Assembly (NCBI RefSeq): GCF_017573465.1 | Contig: NZ_JAGEPF010000042.1 | Location: 24,367-88,366, forward strand | Length of the DNA stretch: 64,000 nt | From: Actinomadura violacea | GTDB lineage: Bacteria; Actinomycetota; Actinomycetes; Streptosporangiales; Streptosporangiaceae | Reading direction: 5' to 3' | In this document: positions 40,679 through 49,624 of the stretch, piece after piece | How the letters are laid out: each line of letters begins with the position of its first letter | How positions within the stretch are numbered: the stretch's first letter is position 1 | Notes under the pieces: model-generated | Database searches by the model: none | Seen by the model: only the letters and a program-made list of their open reading frames with translations | Told to the model about the DNA's origin: nothing | Translations under genes and position numbers: made by a program

Positions 40679-43600
40679 CGGGTGCCTCCCGTCTCGCCGT
40701 CACCCTGTGACGGCACCTCACCTGACGTGCCCCCGCCCCGCGCCTCGTTGCGGCCCCGATGGACGCCGCGCTGCAGGCTCGCGAAACGGTTGCGCACGAC
40801 GTCGGCCGACTGGCCGGACGACTGCTGGTCCTGCACGGGCGCCCCCGGACGCGGCGCCGGCTGCGTCCCGCCGCCGCCCGCGGGCGCCGCCTGTGGCTGC
40901 CCGCCGCCGGCGGCCGACGGCTTGCCCACCGCGCCGGGGATGCGGTTCCGGCCGGGCACGCGCTTGGGCAGCCCGACCTGCGTGCGGCTGCCGGCGACCG
41001 GCTCGCGGACCGCCTCGGCCGCGCGGAAGCCCTCGTCCGCGGGGGACTCCCAGCCCTTCACCGGATCCTCGCCCACGTCGCCTCCCGTCCGGCGCTGGAA
41101 CCATTCCGACTGCATCGCATCGAAGATCGGCGAGCGCTCGGGCACGCGCGGCGGCGGCTTCGGCCCGGCCGGTGCGGGCGGCGGCGCCTGGTGCGCGGCG
41201 GGCGCGGGCCGGCTGCGCTGCTCGTAGCCGCCCTGCTCGTAACCGTTCTGCTCGTACGCGTTCTGCTCGTAGCCCGAGGGCTCGGGAACGGCCTGGCGCG
41301 GCGCGTGGGCGGCGCCCGGGCCGCGGACCGGCGCCCCGTTGCGGGAGCCGTCGTCGCGCGGGCCGGCGGACATGCCGTCCCCGGGGACCTGGTCCAGCGG
41401 GCCGGTCTCCCACGGGATCTGCTGGCGCCGGGCGCCCGGCTCGGGCACGACGGGCTGGGCCTCGGGGACGACGGGCTGCGGGCCGGTGTGCCGGCCGCCC
41501 GCGCCGCGGTAGCCGTTGGCCTGCTCTTGGAAGCCGTTCTCCCGGTATCCGTTGGGCGCACCATGGCCGGGCATCGGGTTCTCCGGCGCCGCGTTGCCGG
41601 ACGCGCCGTTCTGCGTCCGCTCGCTGCGCGGCTGGAACACGTTGTCCTGCCGGCCGGGCTCCTGCCGGCCGCGCAGCTGCGCGCCGGGCCGGCGGACGGG
41701 CAGGTCGCTCGCCGAGCGCGCGGCCGGCCGGTCGGCGGCGCCGTACGGCTCGTTCGGCGGCGCGGCGTCGGCGGGCCGCGGCGGGACGGCAGGCAGCGGG
41801 CCGGTGCCCGGGACGGCGGCGTGCGCGCCGGTGCCTGCGGCCGGGGTCAGCGGACCGGTCGGCAGCGGGCCGGTGGTCAGCGGCGACTGCGGGCCGGTGC
41901 CCTCGCCCGGGCCGTGGCCGCTCATCATCGGCTGCGGCCCGGTGGCGCCGCGCAGCGGGCGCAGCGGCCCGGTGTGGCCGACCATCGGGTTGCCGCCGCC
42001 GGCGCCGAGGCCGGCCGCGGGGCCGAAGTCGTCCTGGCGGAACGCGCCGGACGCGCCGGCCGCGGGCGGCTCGGCGGCGGTCGTGGTGAGCGCGGCGAGC
42101 TGGCCCTGGCCGCCGGTGTCGCGGGAGCCGAGGCCGCGGGCGCCGACGCCGGCGGGCTCGCCGGGGGTGACCGCCGCGTCCGGCAGCACGACGAACGCGG
42201 TGAGGCCGCCGCCCTGCGCGGCCCGCAGCTCGACGCGGATGCCATGCCGGACGGCCAGGCGGCCGACCACGAACAGGCCCATGCGCCGGGCGGCGGAGAA
42301 GTCGATGACGGGCGGGTTCGCCAGCCGCCAGTTGGCCTGCTCCAGCTCCTCCGGCGACATGCCGACGCCGTTGTCGGTGATCTGCAGCATCGAGCCGCCG
42401 CCGCTGAGCAGCTGCCCGGAGACGGTGACCTTGGTGTGCTCGGAGGAGAACACGAGCGCGTTCTCCACCAGCTCGGCGAGCAGGTGGACGAGGTCGTTGA
42501 CGACGGGCCCGGAGACGGTCATGTCGCCCTGGACGCGCAGCGCCACCCGCTCGTACTGCTCGACCTCCGACAGCGAGGCGCGCACGACGTCGATCAGCGG
42601 GACGGGCTTGTTCCACCGGCGGGCCTGCTCCTGGCCGCCGAGGACCAGCAGGTTCTCGCAGTTGCGGCGCATGCGGGTGGCCAGGTGGTCGAGCCGGAAC
42701 AGGCTGCCGAGCTGCTCCTCGTCGCGCTCGCTCTGCTCCAGCTCCTCGATGAGCTTGAGCTGCCGCTCGATGAGGGACTGGCTGCGCCGCGACAGGTTGA
42801 CGAACATCGCGTTGATGTTGCCGCGCAGCACGGCCTCGTCGGCCGCCAGCCGGACCGCCTCCCGGTGGACCTCGTCGAAGGCGCGGGCGACCTGGCCGAT
42901 CTCGTCGGTGGAGTCGATGTCGATCGGCGCGACCTCGATGCCGCCGGCGGCCGCCTCGGGGTCGCGGAGCCGGTCGACCAGGCCGGGCAGCCGGCTGCTG
43001 GCGACCTCCAGGGCGCCGGTCTGCAGCCGGCGCAGCGGCCGCACCAGCGACCGCGCCACGATGATCAGCAGCACCAGGACGATGGCGAGGACGAGGAACA
43101 GCAGGGACCCGTCGCGGATCGCGGCGGTCTGCGCGTCGCTCTCGGCCGTGCCGGCCGTGTCGGCGAGGTCGGTGGCGATCTTCTGCTCGACGGTGCGCAT
43201 CCGGTCGACCCGGACGCCGGCGTCGGAGGTCCAGCTGCGCGCCACGCGGGTGCTGAGCGGCACCTTCAGCTGCGGGTTCGCGTCGGCGCGGGCGAGCGTC
43301 TCCAGCCGGGTGACCTCCGCGCGGTCCAGCTCGGGGCCGGTGACGGTGTCCTCGTAGAGCCGGAGCTGGGCGGGCGTGGCGGAGCTGCGGAACGCGGTGA
43401 TGCTGGTGTTCATCTCCGCGCGGGCGTCGTCGACGGCCGCGCGGTCGAGCGGCTCGAACCGGCCGGCCCACAGGGCCGAGGCGATGAGCGCGCGCTCGCG
43501 GGACGCGGCGTCCTTGGCGCGGGCGAGGTCGGCGAGCCCGAGGGCGCTCTGCGCGAGCTCGGGCGTCGGCGCGTCCTGCGAGACCAGCAGGTGGAAGTTG

Positions 43601-44154
43601 GCGAAGTCGTCGATGAACTCGGTGTACTTGTCGACGACGGGGCCGGGCGCGAGCCGGATCGCCAGGGTGCGCAGCGAGGCCAGGTCGTCGACGCGGTTGA
43701 CGACGTTGCCGATGGACAGGCGCAGCGCGGCCGAGTCGGGCTTGACGCCGGAGGCGGCGGCGCGGACCTTGGCGGCCGCGGCGTCCGTGCGGGCCTGGTC
43801 GGCCTTGAGCGTCGCCGTGGTGACGGCGCGGTGGTTGGCCGCGTGCTCGGCCATCGCGTCGCGCTCGTTCTCCATCTCGTGCGCGAGCGCGGTCAGCTGC
43901 TCACCGAGCGTGGCCATCTTCCCGGTGCGGCCGTAGGACTCGGCGTTGTCCATGGAGACCGAGACGCGGTAGCCGGCGAGGAGCGCCGCGACGACGGTGG
44001 GCACCGCGATGAGGGCGAACAGGCGCGTCGTCACCCGCCAGTTGCGCAGCTTCAAACGGCCTCCCAGCAAGCCTCTCTTGGGGGCGTCGACGCTGGCAGA
44101 CGGGGCTTGCTCGGGGGACTGCGGGGCGCTGTCGGCCCCTTCGGCTTTCCGCAC
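40675..44154 (-). CDS. cvnA: Conservon sensor ATPase CvnA (nitrate-sensor-like histidine kinase homologue)
   Basis: 1159 residues. Membrane span 1 (about 43-63), an extracytoplasmic helical NIT-like sensor region, span 2 (SLLFLVLAIVLVLLIIVARSLV, about 350-370), HAMP, then HATPase with NALVFSSEHTKVTVSG and LQITDNGVGMSPEELEQANW. I see no normal phospho-acceptor H-box, as in other CvnA proteins. From about 690 to the end the protein is Pro/Gly-rich and disordered with Tyr-Glu-Gln-Asn repeats (YEQNGYEQ). Start GTG at 44154 with GGAGGG close by. First gene of the operon; a 21-bp dyad lies 47 bp upstream. Confidence 0.92.
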   Translation of the reverse strand: MRKAEGADSAPQSPEQAPSASVDAPKRGLLGGRLKLRNWRVTTRLFALIAVPTVVAALLAGYRVSVSMDNAESYGRTGKMATLGEQLTALAHEMENERDAMAEHAANHRAVTTATLKADQARTDAAAAKVRAAASGVKPDSAALRLSIGNVVNRVDDLASLRTLAIRLAPGPVVDKYTEFIDDFANFHLLVSQDAPTPELAQSALGLADLARAKDAASRERALIASALWAGRFEPLDRAAVDDARAEMNTSITAFRSSATPAQLRLYEDTVTGPELDRAEVTRLETLARADANPQLKVPLSTRVARSWTSDAGVRVDRMRTVEQKIATDLADTAGTAESDAQTAAIRDGSLLFLVLAIVLVLLIIVARSLVRPLRRLQTGALEVASSRLPGLVDRLRDPEAAAGGIEVAPIDIDSTDEIGQVARAFDEVHREAVRLAADEAVLRGNINAMFVNLSRRSQSLIERQLKLIEELEQSERDEEQLGSLFRLDHLATRMRRNCENLLVLGGQEQARRWNKPVPLIDVVRASLSEVEQYERVALRVQGDMTVSGPVVNDLVHLLAELVENALVFSSEHTKVTVSGQLLSGGGSMLQITDNGVGMSPEELEQANWRLANPPVIDFSAARRMGLFVVGRLAVRHGIRVELRAAQGGGLTAFVVLPDAAVTPGEPAGVGARGLGSRDTGGQGQLAALTTTAAEPPAAGASGAFRQDDFGPAAGLGAGGGNPMVGHTGPLRPLRGATGPQPMMSGHGPGEGTGPQSPLTTGPLPTGPLTPAAGTGAHAAVPGTGPLPAVPPRPADAAPPNEPYGAADRPAARSASDLPVRRPGAQLRGRQEPGRQDNVFQPRSERTQNGASGNAAPENPMPGHGAPNGYRENGFQEQANGYRGAGGRHTGPQPVVPEAQPVVPEPGARRQQIPWETGPLDQVPGDGMSAGPRDDGSRNGAPVRGPGAAHAPRQAVPEPSGYEQNAYEQNGYEQGGYEQRSRPAPAAHQAPPPAPAGPKPPPRVPERSPIFDAMQSEWFQRRTGGDVGEDPVKGWESPADEGFRAAEAVREPVAGSRTQVGLPKRVPGRNRIPGAVGKPSAAGGGQPQAAPAGGGGTQPAPRPGAPVQDQQSSGQSADVVRNRFASLQRGVHRGRNEARGGGTSGEVPSQGDGETGGTR

Positions 44155-44200
44155 TGCCCTCCGCTACCTCTCAATGGGTCGTTCGCTCGCGGCGCACGGT

Positions 44201-44221
44201 GACCCGAATGCGATTCGGGTC
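44201..44221. promoter_or_regulatory. Perfect dyad upstream of cvnA
   Basis: GACCCGAAT and ATTCGGGTC are perfect 9-bp arms around GCG, 47 bp before the cvnA start. Probable operator of the conservon. Confidence 0.5.
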
Positions 44222-44430
44222 GCGACGCCCGCTCCGCGCCACTGCGGGCGAGCGCGGAACATTGCAACACAGAGCCACCAACATGGCCAACCCGAATGAT
44301 CACATAGGTCTGGACTTGTGATGCAGAGGATACGAATGTCACGGATTGTTTATGCATGCTCACATAAGTCCACGTAAAGCTCACATCTCGCCCCCTGGGC
44401 GGGTCACGGTGCGCTACGCTCCCGCCTCGT

Positions 44431-44447
44431 TGAAAGATCAGCTTTCA
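44431..44447 (+). promoter_or_regulatory. Dyad in the leader of the ABC operon
   Basis: TGAAAG-atcag-CTTTCA, perfect 6-bp arms, 31 bp before the start codon of the substrate-binding protein gene. Operator or leader hairpin. Confidence 0.4.
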
Positions 44448-44478
44448 GCCAGCTTCCCCCGCAAATGGAGCGTTGCTC

Positions 44479-45465
44479 ATGTCTGCTTCCCACCGCCGTG
44501 CCGCCCTCGGTGGCGCACTCGCCATCGCGGTAGCGCTCGCGGCCACCGCTTGCGGCGGCTCAGATGACAAGAAGTCGGCCAACGGCCTGGAGAAGTCCAC
44601 GATCACGGTCGGCACGATGACCATCGCCGACACCGCGCCGCTGCAGATCGCGATCCAGAAGGGCCTGTTCAAGGCCGAGGGGCTGACCATCAAGACCCGC
44701 GTCGTCAGCGGTGGCGCCGAGGCGATCCCTCTGCTCAAGGCCGGTCAGCTGGACATCACCTTCGGTAACTACGTCTCGCTGTTCACCGCCGCGTCCAAGG
44801 ACCCGGGCTTCAAGCCCAAGGTCGTCGCGGAGGGCTTCCAGGGCGCCCCGAAGACCCACACCCTGATGGTCCGCAAGGACTCCCCCTTCCACACGATCAA
44901 GGACCTGGCCGGCAAGAAGATCGGCGTCAACACCAAGCACAACGTCAGCACGCTGCTGGTCCGCGCCGCCGCCAAGCCGCAGGGCGTCGACTTCGACGAG
45001 GACAAGAACTTCGTCGAGATCCCGCCGCCCAACATGGAGGCCTCGCTCAAGAACAAGAGCGTCGACGCCGTCCAGGCGATCGAGCCGTTCGGCACGCAGA
45101 TGCAGGAGGACATGGGCGCCCGCATGGTCGCCGACCTGTCCAGCGGCCCGACCGCCGACTTCCCGATGGCCGGCTACGCCGCCACCTCGAAGTTCACCGA
45201 CAAGAACCCCAAGACCGTCGCGGCGTTCCAGCGCGCCCTGGTCAAGGCCGAGGGCATGGCCGCCGACCGCAAGCTCGTCCAGCAGACCCTGCCGACCTAC
45301 GCCAAGGGCATCGACGCCAAGGTCGCCTCGACGATGAGCTACGGCTCCTACCCGACCTCCACCAGCGCGACCCGGCTCCAGCGGGTCGCCGACGTCATGC
45401 AGCAGTTCGGCTACATCTCCAACCGGATGGACGTCAAGCCGCTGCTGTTCTCGGCGAGTTCATGA
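44479..45465 (+). CDS. ABC transporter substrate-binding lipoprotein (SsuA/NMT1-like)
   Basis: 328 residues. Lipoprotein signal with Cys25 in LAATACGGS. The mature part begins TITVGTMTIADTAPLQIAIQKGLFKAEGL, the usual start of the NMT1/SsuA periplasmic-binding family that recognises sulfonates, nitrate, pyrimidines or aromatic acids. The ATG at 44479 has GGAG eight bases upstream. First gene of a five-gene operon whose next start overlaps its stop (ATGA). The ligand is not known; the monooxygenase at the end of the operon suggests an aromatic or heterocyclic compound. Confidence 0.9.
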   Translation: MSASHRRAALGGALAIAVALAATACGGSDDKKSANGLEKSTITVGTMTIADTAPLQIAIQKGLFKAEGLTIKTRVVSGGAEAIPLLKAGQLDITFGNYVSLFTAASKDPGFKPKVVAEGFQGAPKTHTLMVRKDSPFHTIKDLAGKKIGVNTKHNVSTLLVRAAAKPQGVDFDEDKNFVEIPPPNMEASLKNKSVDAVQAIEPFGTQMQEDMGARMVADLSSGPTADFPMAGYAATSKFTDKNPKTVAAFQRALVKAEGMAADRKLVQQTLPTYAKGIDAKVASTMSYGSYPTSTSATRLQRVADVMQQFGYISNRMDVKPLLFSASS

Positions 45466-46238
45466 ACCCTCGCCGCATCGCCCTCGGCGCCGCCGGGGTG
45501 GTAGCTGTGGTCGCCGTCCTCGAGGCCGTCAGCCGTGCCGGCCTCGTGGACGACACCGCCCTCCCCCCGGCGTCGACCGTGCTGCGGGAGGCCGGCAAGC
45601 TCGCCGTCGACCAGGAGTTCCTGACCGACGTCGGCGCGACGGCGAAGTCGTGGCTGCTCGGGCTGCTGCTGGCGGTGGTGGTGGCGGTGCCGCTGGGCGT
45701 GCTGCTCGGCTCGGTGCCGCTGCTCGGCACCGCCTCCCGGGCCGTGGTCGAGCTGTGCCGGCCCATCCCGTCGGTGGCGCTGATCCCGCTGGCCATCCTG
45801 CTGTTCAGCTCGCCCGACCAGACCAAGATGTCGCTGGTCTTCTACGCCTGCCTGTGGCCCATCCTCGTCAACACGCTCTACGCGCTGCGCGACGTCGACC
45901 CGGTCGCCAAGGAGAGCCTGCGCAGCTTCGGGTTCGGGACGCCGGCGGTGCTCCTGCGGGTGTCGCTGCCGAGCGCCGCCCCGTTCATCGCCACCGGCGT
46001 CCGCATCGCCGCCTCCGTCGCGCTCGTCGTCGTGATCAGCACCGAGCTGCTGGTCGGCGGGGACAACGGCATGGGCATCTACCTCAACGACACCCAGTCC
46101 GGCGGCGGCCGGACCGACGTGCTGCTGGCCGGCGCCTGCTGGGCCGGCGTGCTCGGCCTGCTCGCCAACGGCGTGCTGATCGCCCTGGAACGCATCGTGT
46201 TCCGCTGGCACACCGCCCGCGTGGAGGGGATCGCATGA
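45462..46238 (+). CDS. ABC transporter permease 1 (SsuC-like)
   Basis: 258 residues, about six membrane helices. The EAA-type loop is ESLRSFGFGTPAVLLRVSLPSAAPFIATG. It begins at the ATGA overlap with the binding protein and ends with an ATGA overlap with permease 2. Two different permeases form the heterodimeric channel of this importer. Confidence 0.9.
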   Translation: MNPRRIALGAAGVVAVVAVLEAVSRAGLVDDTALPPASTVLREAGKLAVDQEFLTDVGATAKSWLLGLLLAVVVAVPLGVLLGSVPLLGTASRAVVELCRPIPSVALIPLAILLFSSPDQTKMSLVFYACLWPILVNTLYALRDVDPVAKESLRSFGFGTPAVLLRVSLPSAAPFIATGVRIAASVALVVVISTELLVGGDNGMGIYLNDTQSGGGRTDVLLAGACWAGVLGLLANGVLIALERIVFRWHTARVEGIA

Positions 46239-47038
46239 GGACGCTCAGACTGGGCCGCGGCCTCGCCGAGCGGATCTGGCTGGTCGCCGCCGCCGTCATC
46301 GCGTGGCAGGTCGTCACCAGCACGGTCGAGGAGACCTACTTCCCGCCGCCCACCAAGATCATCAGCGCGCTGCACAAGCTGTGGTTCTCGGGGCCGGCGT
46401 CGAAGCTGTTCCTCACCGACAAGGCCGTCGACGACTTCTCCAGCAGCCTCACGCACCTGTTCATCGGCTGGGCCGCCGCCGGCGCCGCCGGGGTGGTGCT
46501 CGGCGCGGCGATCGGCCGCTCCAGGGTCCTGCACGACCTGCTGGACCCGACGCTGCAGTTCCTGCGCGCCGTCCCGCCGCCCACCCTGCTGCCGTTCTTC
46601 ATCGTGGTGTTCCAGATCGGCGCCACCATGCAGATCGTCACGATCGCGTTCGGGGTGGTGTGGCCGGTGCTGCTCAACACCTCCGACGGCGTGCGCACCG
46701 TGGACCCGCTCCAGCTGGAGACGGCCAAGGTCTTCGGCGTCTCCCGGTTCCGCCGGCTGCTGGTGGTCATCCTGCCCGCCGCCGCGCCGAAGATCTTCGC
46801 GGGGCTGCGCGTCGCGCTGTCGTTCGCGCTGATCCTGATGGTCATCTCCGAGATCGTCGGCAGCACGTCGGGGATCGGGGCGGAGCTGCTGAACGCGCAG
46901 CGCACCTTCGAGATGCCCGCCATGTGGGCCGGGATCGTCATGCTCGGCGTCCTCGGGCTGCTGTTCAACGGGCTGTTCATGCTGCTGGAGCGGCGGCTGC
47001 TGTCCTGGCACGCCGGCGCCCGCCGGCTGACGAGCTGA
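46235..47038 (+). CDS. ABC transporter permease 2 (SsuC-like)
   Basis: 267 residues. EAA loop ETAKVFGVSRFRRLLVVILPAAAPKIFAGLR. Topology as for permease 1, with which it is only distantly similar. Its stop overlaps a 40-codon open frame (47038-47160) leading to the ATPase gene. Confidence 0.9.
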   Translation: MRTLRLGRGLAERIWLVAAAVIAWQVVTSTVEETYFPPPTKIISALHKLWFSGPASKLFLTDKAVDDFSSSLTHLFIGWAAAGAAGVVLGAAIGRSRVLHDLLDPTLQFLRAVPPPTLLPFFIVVFQIGATMQIVTIAFGVVWPVLLNTSDGVRTVDPLQLETAKVFGVSRFRRLLVVILPAAAPKIFAGLRVALSFALILMVISEIVGSTSGIGAELLNAQRTFEMPAMWAGIVMLGVLGLLFNGLFMLLERRLLSWHAGARRLTS

Positions 47039-47160
47039 TGAGCGCGATGGATCCGATGACCACCGCCCGCACGACCACCCGGCCGCCGGCGGCGACCCCG
47101 CCGGCGGCCCGCACGCCGGAAGTCCCCACACAGAAAAGGCGGCCGCGATGCTCCAGATAA
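47038..47160 (+). other. 40-codon overlapping frame between permease 2 and the ATPase gene
   Basis: Starts at an ATGA overlap with permease 2 (MSAMDPMTTARTTTRPP...) and ends 13 bp inside the ATPase gene in another frame. It is Thr/Pro/Ala-rich, like the N-terminal tails of many SsuB-type ATPases. It may act as a coupling leader or be the natural ATPase start displaced by one frameshift. Confidence 0.4.
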
Positions 47161-48248
47161 CCGGCCTCACGCACTCCTACGCCGACGGGCACACGGCCAT
47201 CGACGGGCTGGACCTCACCGTCCCGGACGGCGAGCTGCTCAGCATCGTCGGCCCGTCCGGCTGCGGCAAGTCCACGCTGCTGCGCTGCATCGCCGGGCTG
47301 ATCGCGCCGACCGCCGGCACCCTCACCCTGAACGGCGCGCCGATCAGCGGCGTGCCCGACGACCTCGCCGTCGTGTTCCAGGACTACAGCCGCTCGCTGT
47401 TCCCCTGGCTGACCGTCCGCGACAACGTCGCGCTGCCGCTGCGACGGCGCGGCATGGGGCGCGGCGAGCGCCGCGCCGCCGCGCAGGAGGCGCTGGAGTC
47501 GGTCGGCCTGCCCGACGCGGGCCGCAAGTACCCCTGGCAGCTGTCGGGCGGCATGCAGCAGCGGGTGTCGATCGCCCGCGCCCTGGCCTACAAGCCGTCG
47601 CTGCTGCTGATGGACGAGCCGTTCGGGTCGGTGGACGCGCAGACCCGCGAGGACCTCGAGGACCTCGTGCTCGGCGTGCACCGCACCGGGAAGATGACGA
47701 TCCTGCTGGTCACCCACGACATCGACGAGAGCGTCTACGTCGGCGACCGGGTGGTCGTGCTGAACCGGTCGCCGGCCCGCGTGCACGCCGACATCGCCGT
47801 CGGGCTGCCCGCGTCCCGGGACCAGATCGAGACCCGCGGGCTGCCCGAGTTCGTCCGGCTGCGCGCCGAGGTCGGGCGGCTGGTCCGCGGCGGCGCCAAG
47901 GTGCCGGGCGCCGCGCCGGCTGGTGAGGCGGCCGGACCGGACGAGCCGGACGCGGACGCCGCGCCGGCCGAGGGCTCCGGATCGGAGCTCCTGGCGAAGG
48001 CGGCCAAGCCGGCGAAGAAGAAGAGCCCGGCCAAGGCGGACGCCCCGGCGAAGAGCGAGGACGCTTCCGCCAAGGACGACGAGGGCACGGCCAAGGACGA
48101 GGCTGCGGCCCTGGACGAGGCCGCCGCCAAGGACGAGGCTGCGACCAAGGACGAGGGCGCGACCAAGAACGAGGCCGTGGCGAAGCCGGGTTCCGGGACC
48201 GCGAGCAAGGCCGCCGGCAAGACGGCGGGCAAGGCCGACCCGGCCTGA
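47148..48248 (+). CDS. ABC transporter ATPase (SsuB-like) with charged Lys/Glu/Ala tail
   Basis: 366 residues. The ATPase core (1-250) has Walker A GPSGCGKST (35-43), Q-loop VFQDYSRSLFPW, signature QLSGGMQQRV, Walker B LLLMDEPFGSVD and VTHDIDES. Core length is normal. From about 255 to the end there is a low-complexity tail with repeats near AKDEAA, unusual for this family and probably disordered. It is not needed for ATPase function and may be involved in docking or solubility; that is inference. Start ATG 47148 with AAAAGGCGG upstream. Confidence 0.88.
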   Translation: MLQITGLTHSYADGHTAIDGLDLTVPDGELLSIVGPSGCGKSTLLRCIAGLIAPTAGTLTLNGAPISGVPDDLAVVFQDYSRSLFPWLTVRDNVALPLRRRGMGRGERRAAAQEALESVGLPDAGRKYPWQLSGGMQQRVSIARALAYKPSLLLMDEPFGSVDAQTREDLEDLVLGVHRTGKMTILLVTHDIDESVYVGDRVVVLNRSPARVHADIAVGLPASRDQIETRGLPEFVRLRAEVGRLVRGGAKVPGAAPAGEAAGPDEPDADAAPAEGSGSELLAKAAKPAKKKSPAKADAPAKSEDASAKDDEGTAKDEAAALDEAAAKDEAATKDEGATKNEAVAKPGSGTASKAAGKTAGKADPA

Positions 48249-48255
48249 TGGACGG

Positions 48256-48274
48256 GCGCCGCCACGAGCGGCGC
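48256..48274 (+). terminator. Hairpin between the ATPase and monooxygenase genes
   Basis: GCGCCGC-cacga-GCGGCGC, a 7-bp stem with no T-tract. It may lower read-through into the last gene. Confidence 0.35.
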
Positions 48275-48342
48275 TGACGACGAGAGCGGAGCGGGGGCCC
48301 GCCACCCCGGCCCCCTGCTCCGGGGAACACGAAGGGCGATTC

Positions 48343-49605
48343 ATGCGCGTACTCATCGTGGGGGCGGGGATCGGCGGGCTGACCACCGCGCTGAGCCTGC
48401 ACGAGGCCGGGGTCGAGGCGCTCGTCGTCGACTCGGTGCGGCGGCTGCGGCCGCTCGGCGTCGGCATCAACCTGCTGCCGCACGCGGTCCGCGAGCTGAC
48501 CGAGCTGGGCCTTGGCGACGACCTCGCCGAGATCGGTATCCCGACCTCCGAGATGGTGCACTTCGACCGGTTCGGCGGGCGGATCTGGGGCGACCCGCGC
48601 GGCCGCGCTCTCGGCTACGACTGGCCGCAGTACTCCATCCACCGCGGCGAGCTGCAGATGGCGCTGCTCGACGCGGTGCTGACCCGGCTCGGCAAGGACG
48701 CCGTCCGCACCGGCACGGTGCTGGAGGGCTTCGAGCAGGACGGCGACGGGGTGCGGGCGCGGCTGCTGGACCGGGCGTCCGGGACCGCCGAGACCGTGGC
48801 GGCGGACGTGCTGATCGGCGCGGACGGGCTGCACTCCACGGTCCGCGCGCAGCTGTACCCGGACGAGCCGGCGCCGCTGTGGAACGGCATCCGGATGTGG
48901 CGCGGCGTCACCGAGGGCGAGCCGTTCCTCACCGGCCGGACGCTGGCCGTCGCGGGCAGCAACGCCACGTCCAAGATGGTCGTGTACCCGATCTCGATGC
49001 GAGCCGAGCGGCGCGGGCGGGCGCTGCTGAACTGGGTGGCGGAGGTCAAGCTCGCCGACGACCGGCTCGACCGGTCCGCCGACTGGAACCGGACGGGCCG
49101 GCTGGAGGACGTCCTGCCCCACTTCGCGGACTGGAAGTTCGACTGGCTCGATGTTCCGGCGCTGATCTCGGGGTCCGAGGAGATCCTGGAGTACCCGATG
49201 GTGGACCGGGAGCCGCTGGACCGCTGGACGTTCGGCCGCGTCACTTTGCTCGGCGACGCCGCGCACCCGATGTACCCGATCGGCTCCAACGGCGGCTCCC
49301 AGGCGGTCGTGGACGCGCGCGTGCTGGCGTACGAGCTGGTGCGCGCCGCCGACCCGGGCGAGGGCCTGGCGGCCTACGAGCGGGAGCGCCGCGAGACGGC
49401 CAACGCGGTCGTGCTGGCGTGCCGCGACATGCCGGCGGAGCGGATCCTGCGGATGGTGGGCGAGCGCGCCCCGGAGGGCTTCGACCGGATCGAGGACGTC
49501 CTGAGCGAGGAGGAGCTGACCACGATGACCGGCGCCTACCGCAAGACGTCGTTCATCGACGCCGAGGCGCTCAACGGCCGCCCGAGCTACTCGGTCGCGC
49601 GCTGA
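48343..49605 (+). CDS. FAD-dependent monooxygenase (PhzS-like flavin oxidoreductase)
   Basis: 420 residues, group A aromatic hydroxylase fold. FAD loop IVGAGIGGLTTALSLHEAG, middle motif VLIGADGLHSTVR (DG motif) and C-terminal GRVTLLGDAAHPMYPIGSNGG. The region LGVGINLLPHAVRELTELGL and WPQYSIHRGELQ match the PhzS (5-methylphenazine-1-carboxylate monooxygenase) subgroup. It probably hydroxylates the compound imported by the preceding ABC system. The ATG at 48343 has GAAGGG. It ends 19 bp from the convergent polymerase gene. Confidence 0.88.
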   Translation: MRVLIVGAGIGGLTTALSLHEAGVEALVVDSVRRLRPLGVGINLLPHAVRELTELGLGDDLAEIGIPTSEMVHFDRFGGRIWGDPRGRALGYDWPQYSIHRGELQMALLDAVLTRLGKDAVRTGTVLEGFEQDGDGVRARLLDRASGTAETVAADVLIGADGLHSTVRAQLYPDEPAPLWNGIRMWRGVTEGEPFLTGRTLAVAGSNATSKMVVYPISMRAERRGRALLNWVAEVKLADDRLDRSADWNRTGRLEDVLPHFADWKFDWLDVPALISGSEEILEYPMVDREPLDRWTFGRVTLLGDAAHPMYPIGSNGGSQAVVDARVLAYELVRAADPGEGLAAYERERRETANAVVLACRDMPAERILRMVGERAPEGFDRIEDVLSEEELTTMTGAYRKTSFIDAEALNGRPSYSVAR

Positions 49606-49624
49606 CCCCGTCCGGCGCCGCGGC

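Larger units (their letters stand above)
44155..44478. other. Divergent regulatory gap between cvnA and the ABC/monooxygenase operon
   Basis: 324 bp without a gene. It holds a perfect dyad at 44201-44221, a second imperfect dyad at 44299-44322 and a third at 44431-44447. CACATAGGTC (44301) recurs as CACATAAGTC (44361). The middle part is distinctly AT-richer than the flanks, as expected for promoters facing both ways. Confidence 0.6.

Noticed and set aside
48000..48240. Short tandem repeats resembling a CRISPR array
   Set aside because: The repeats are imperfect codon-level repeats of a Lys-Asp-Glu-Ala-rich protein tail in frame with the ABC ATPase; no constant repeat/spacer lengths.
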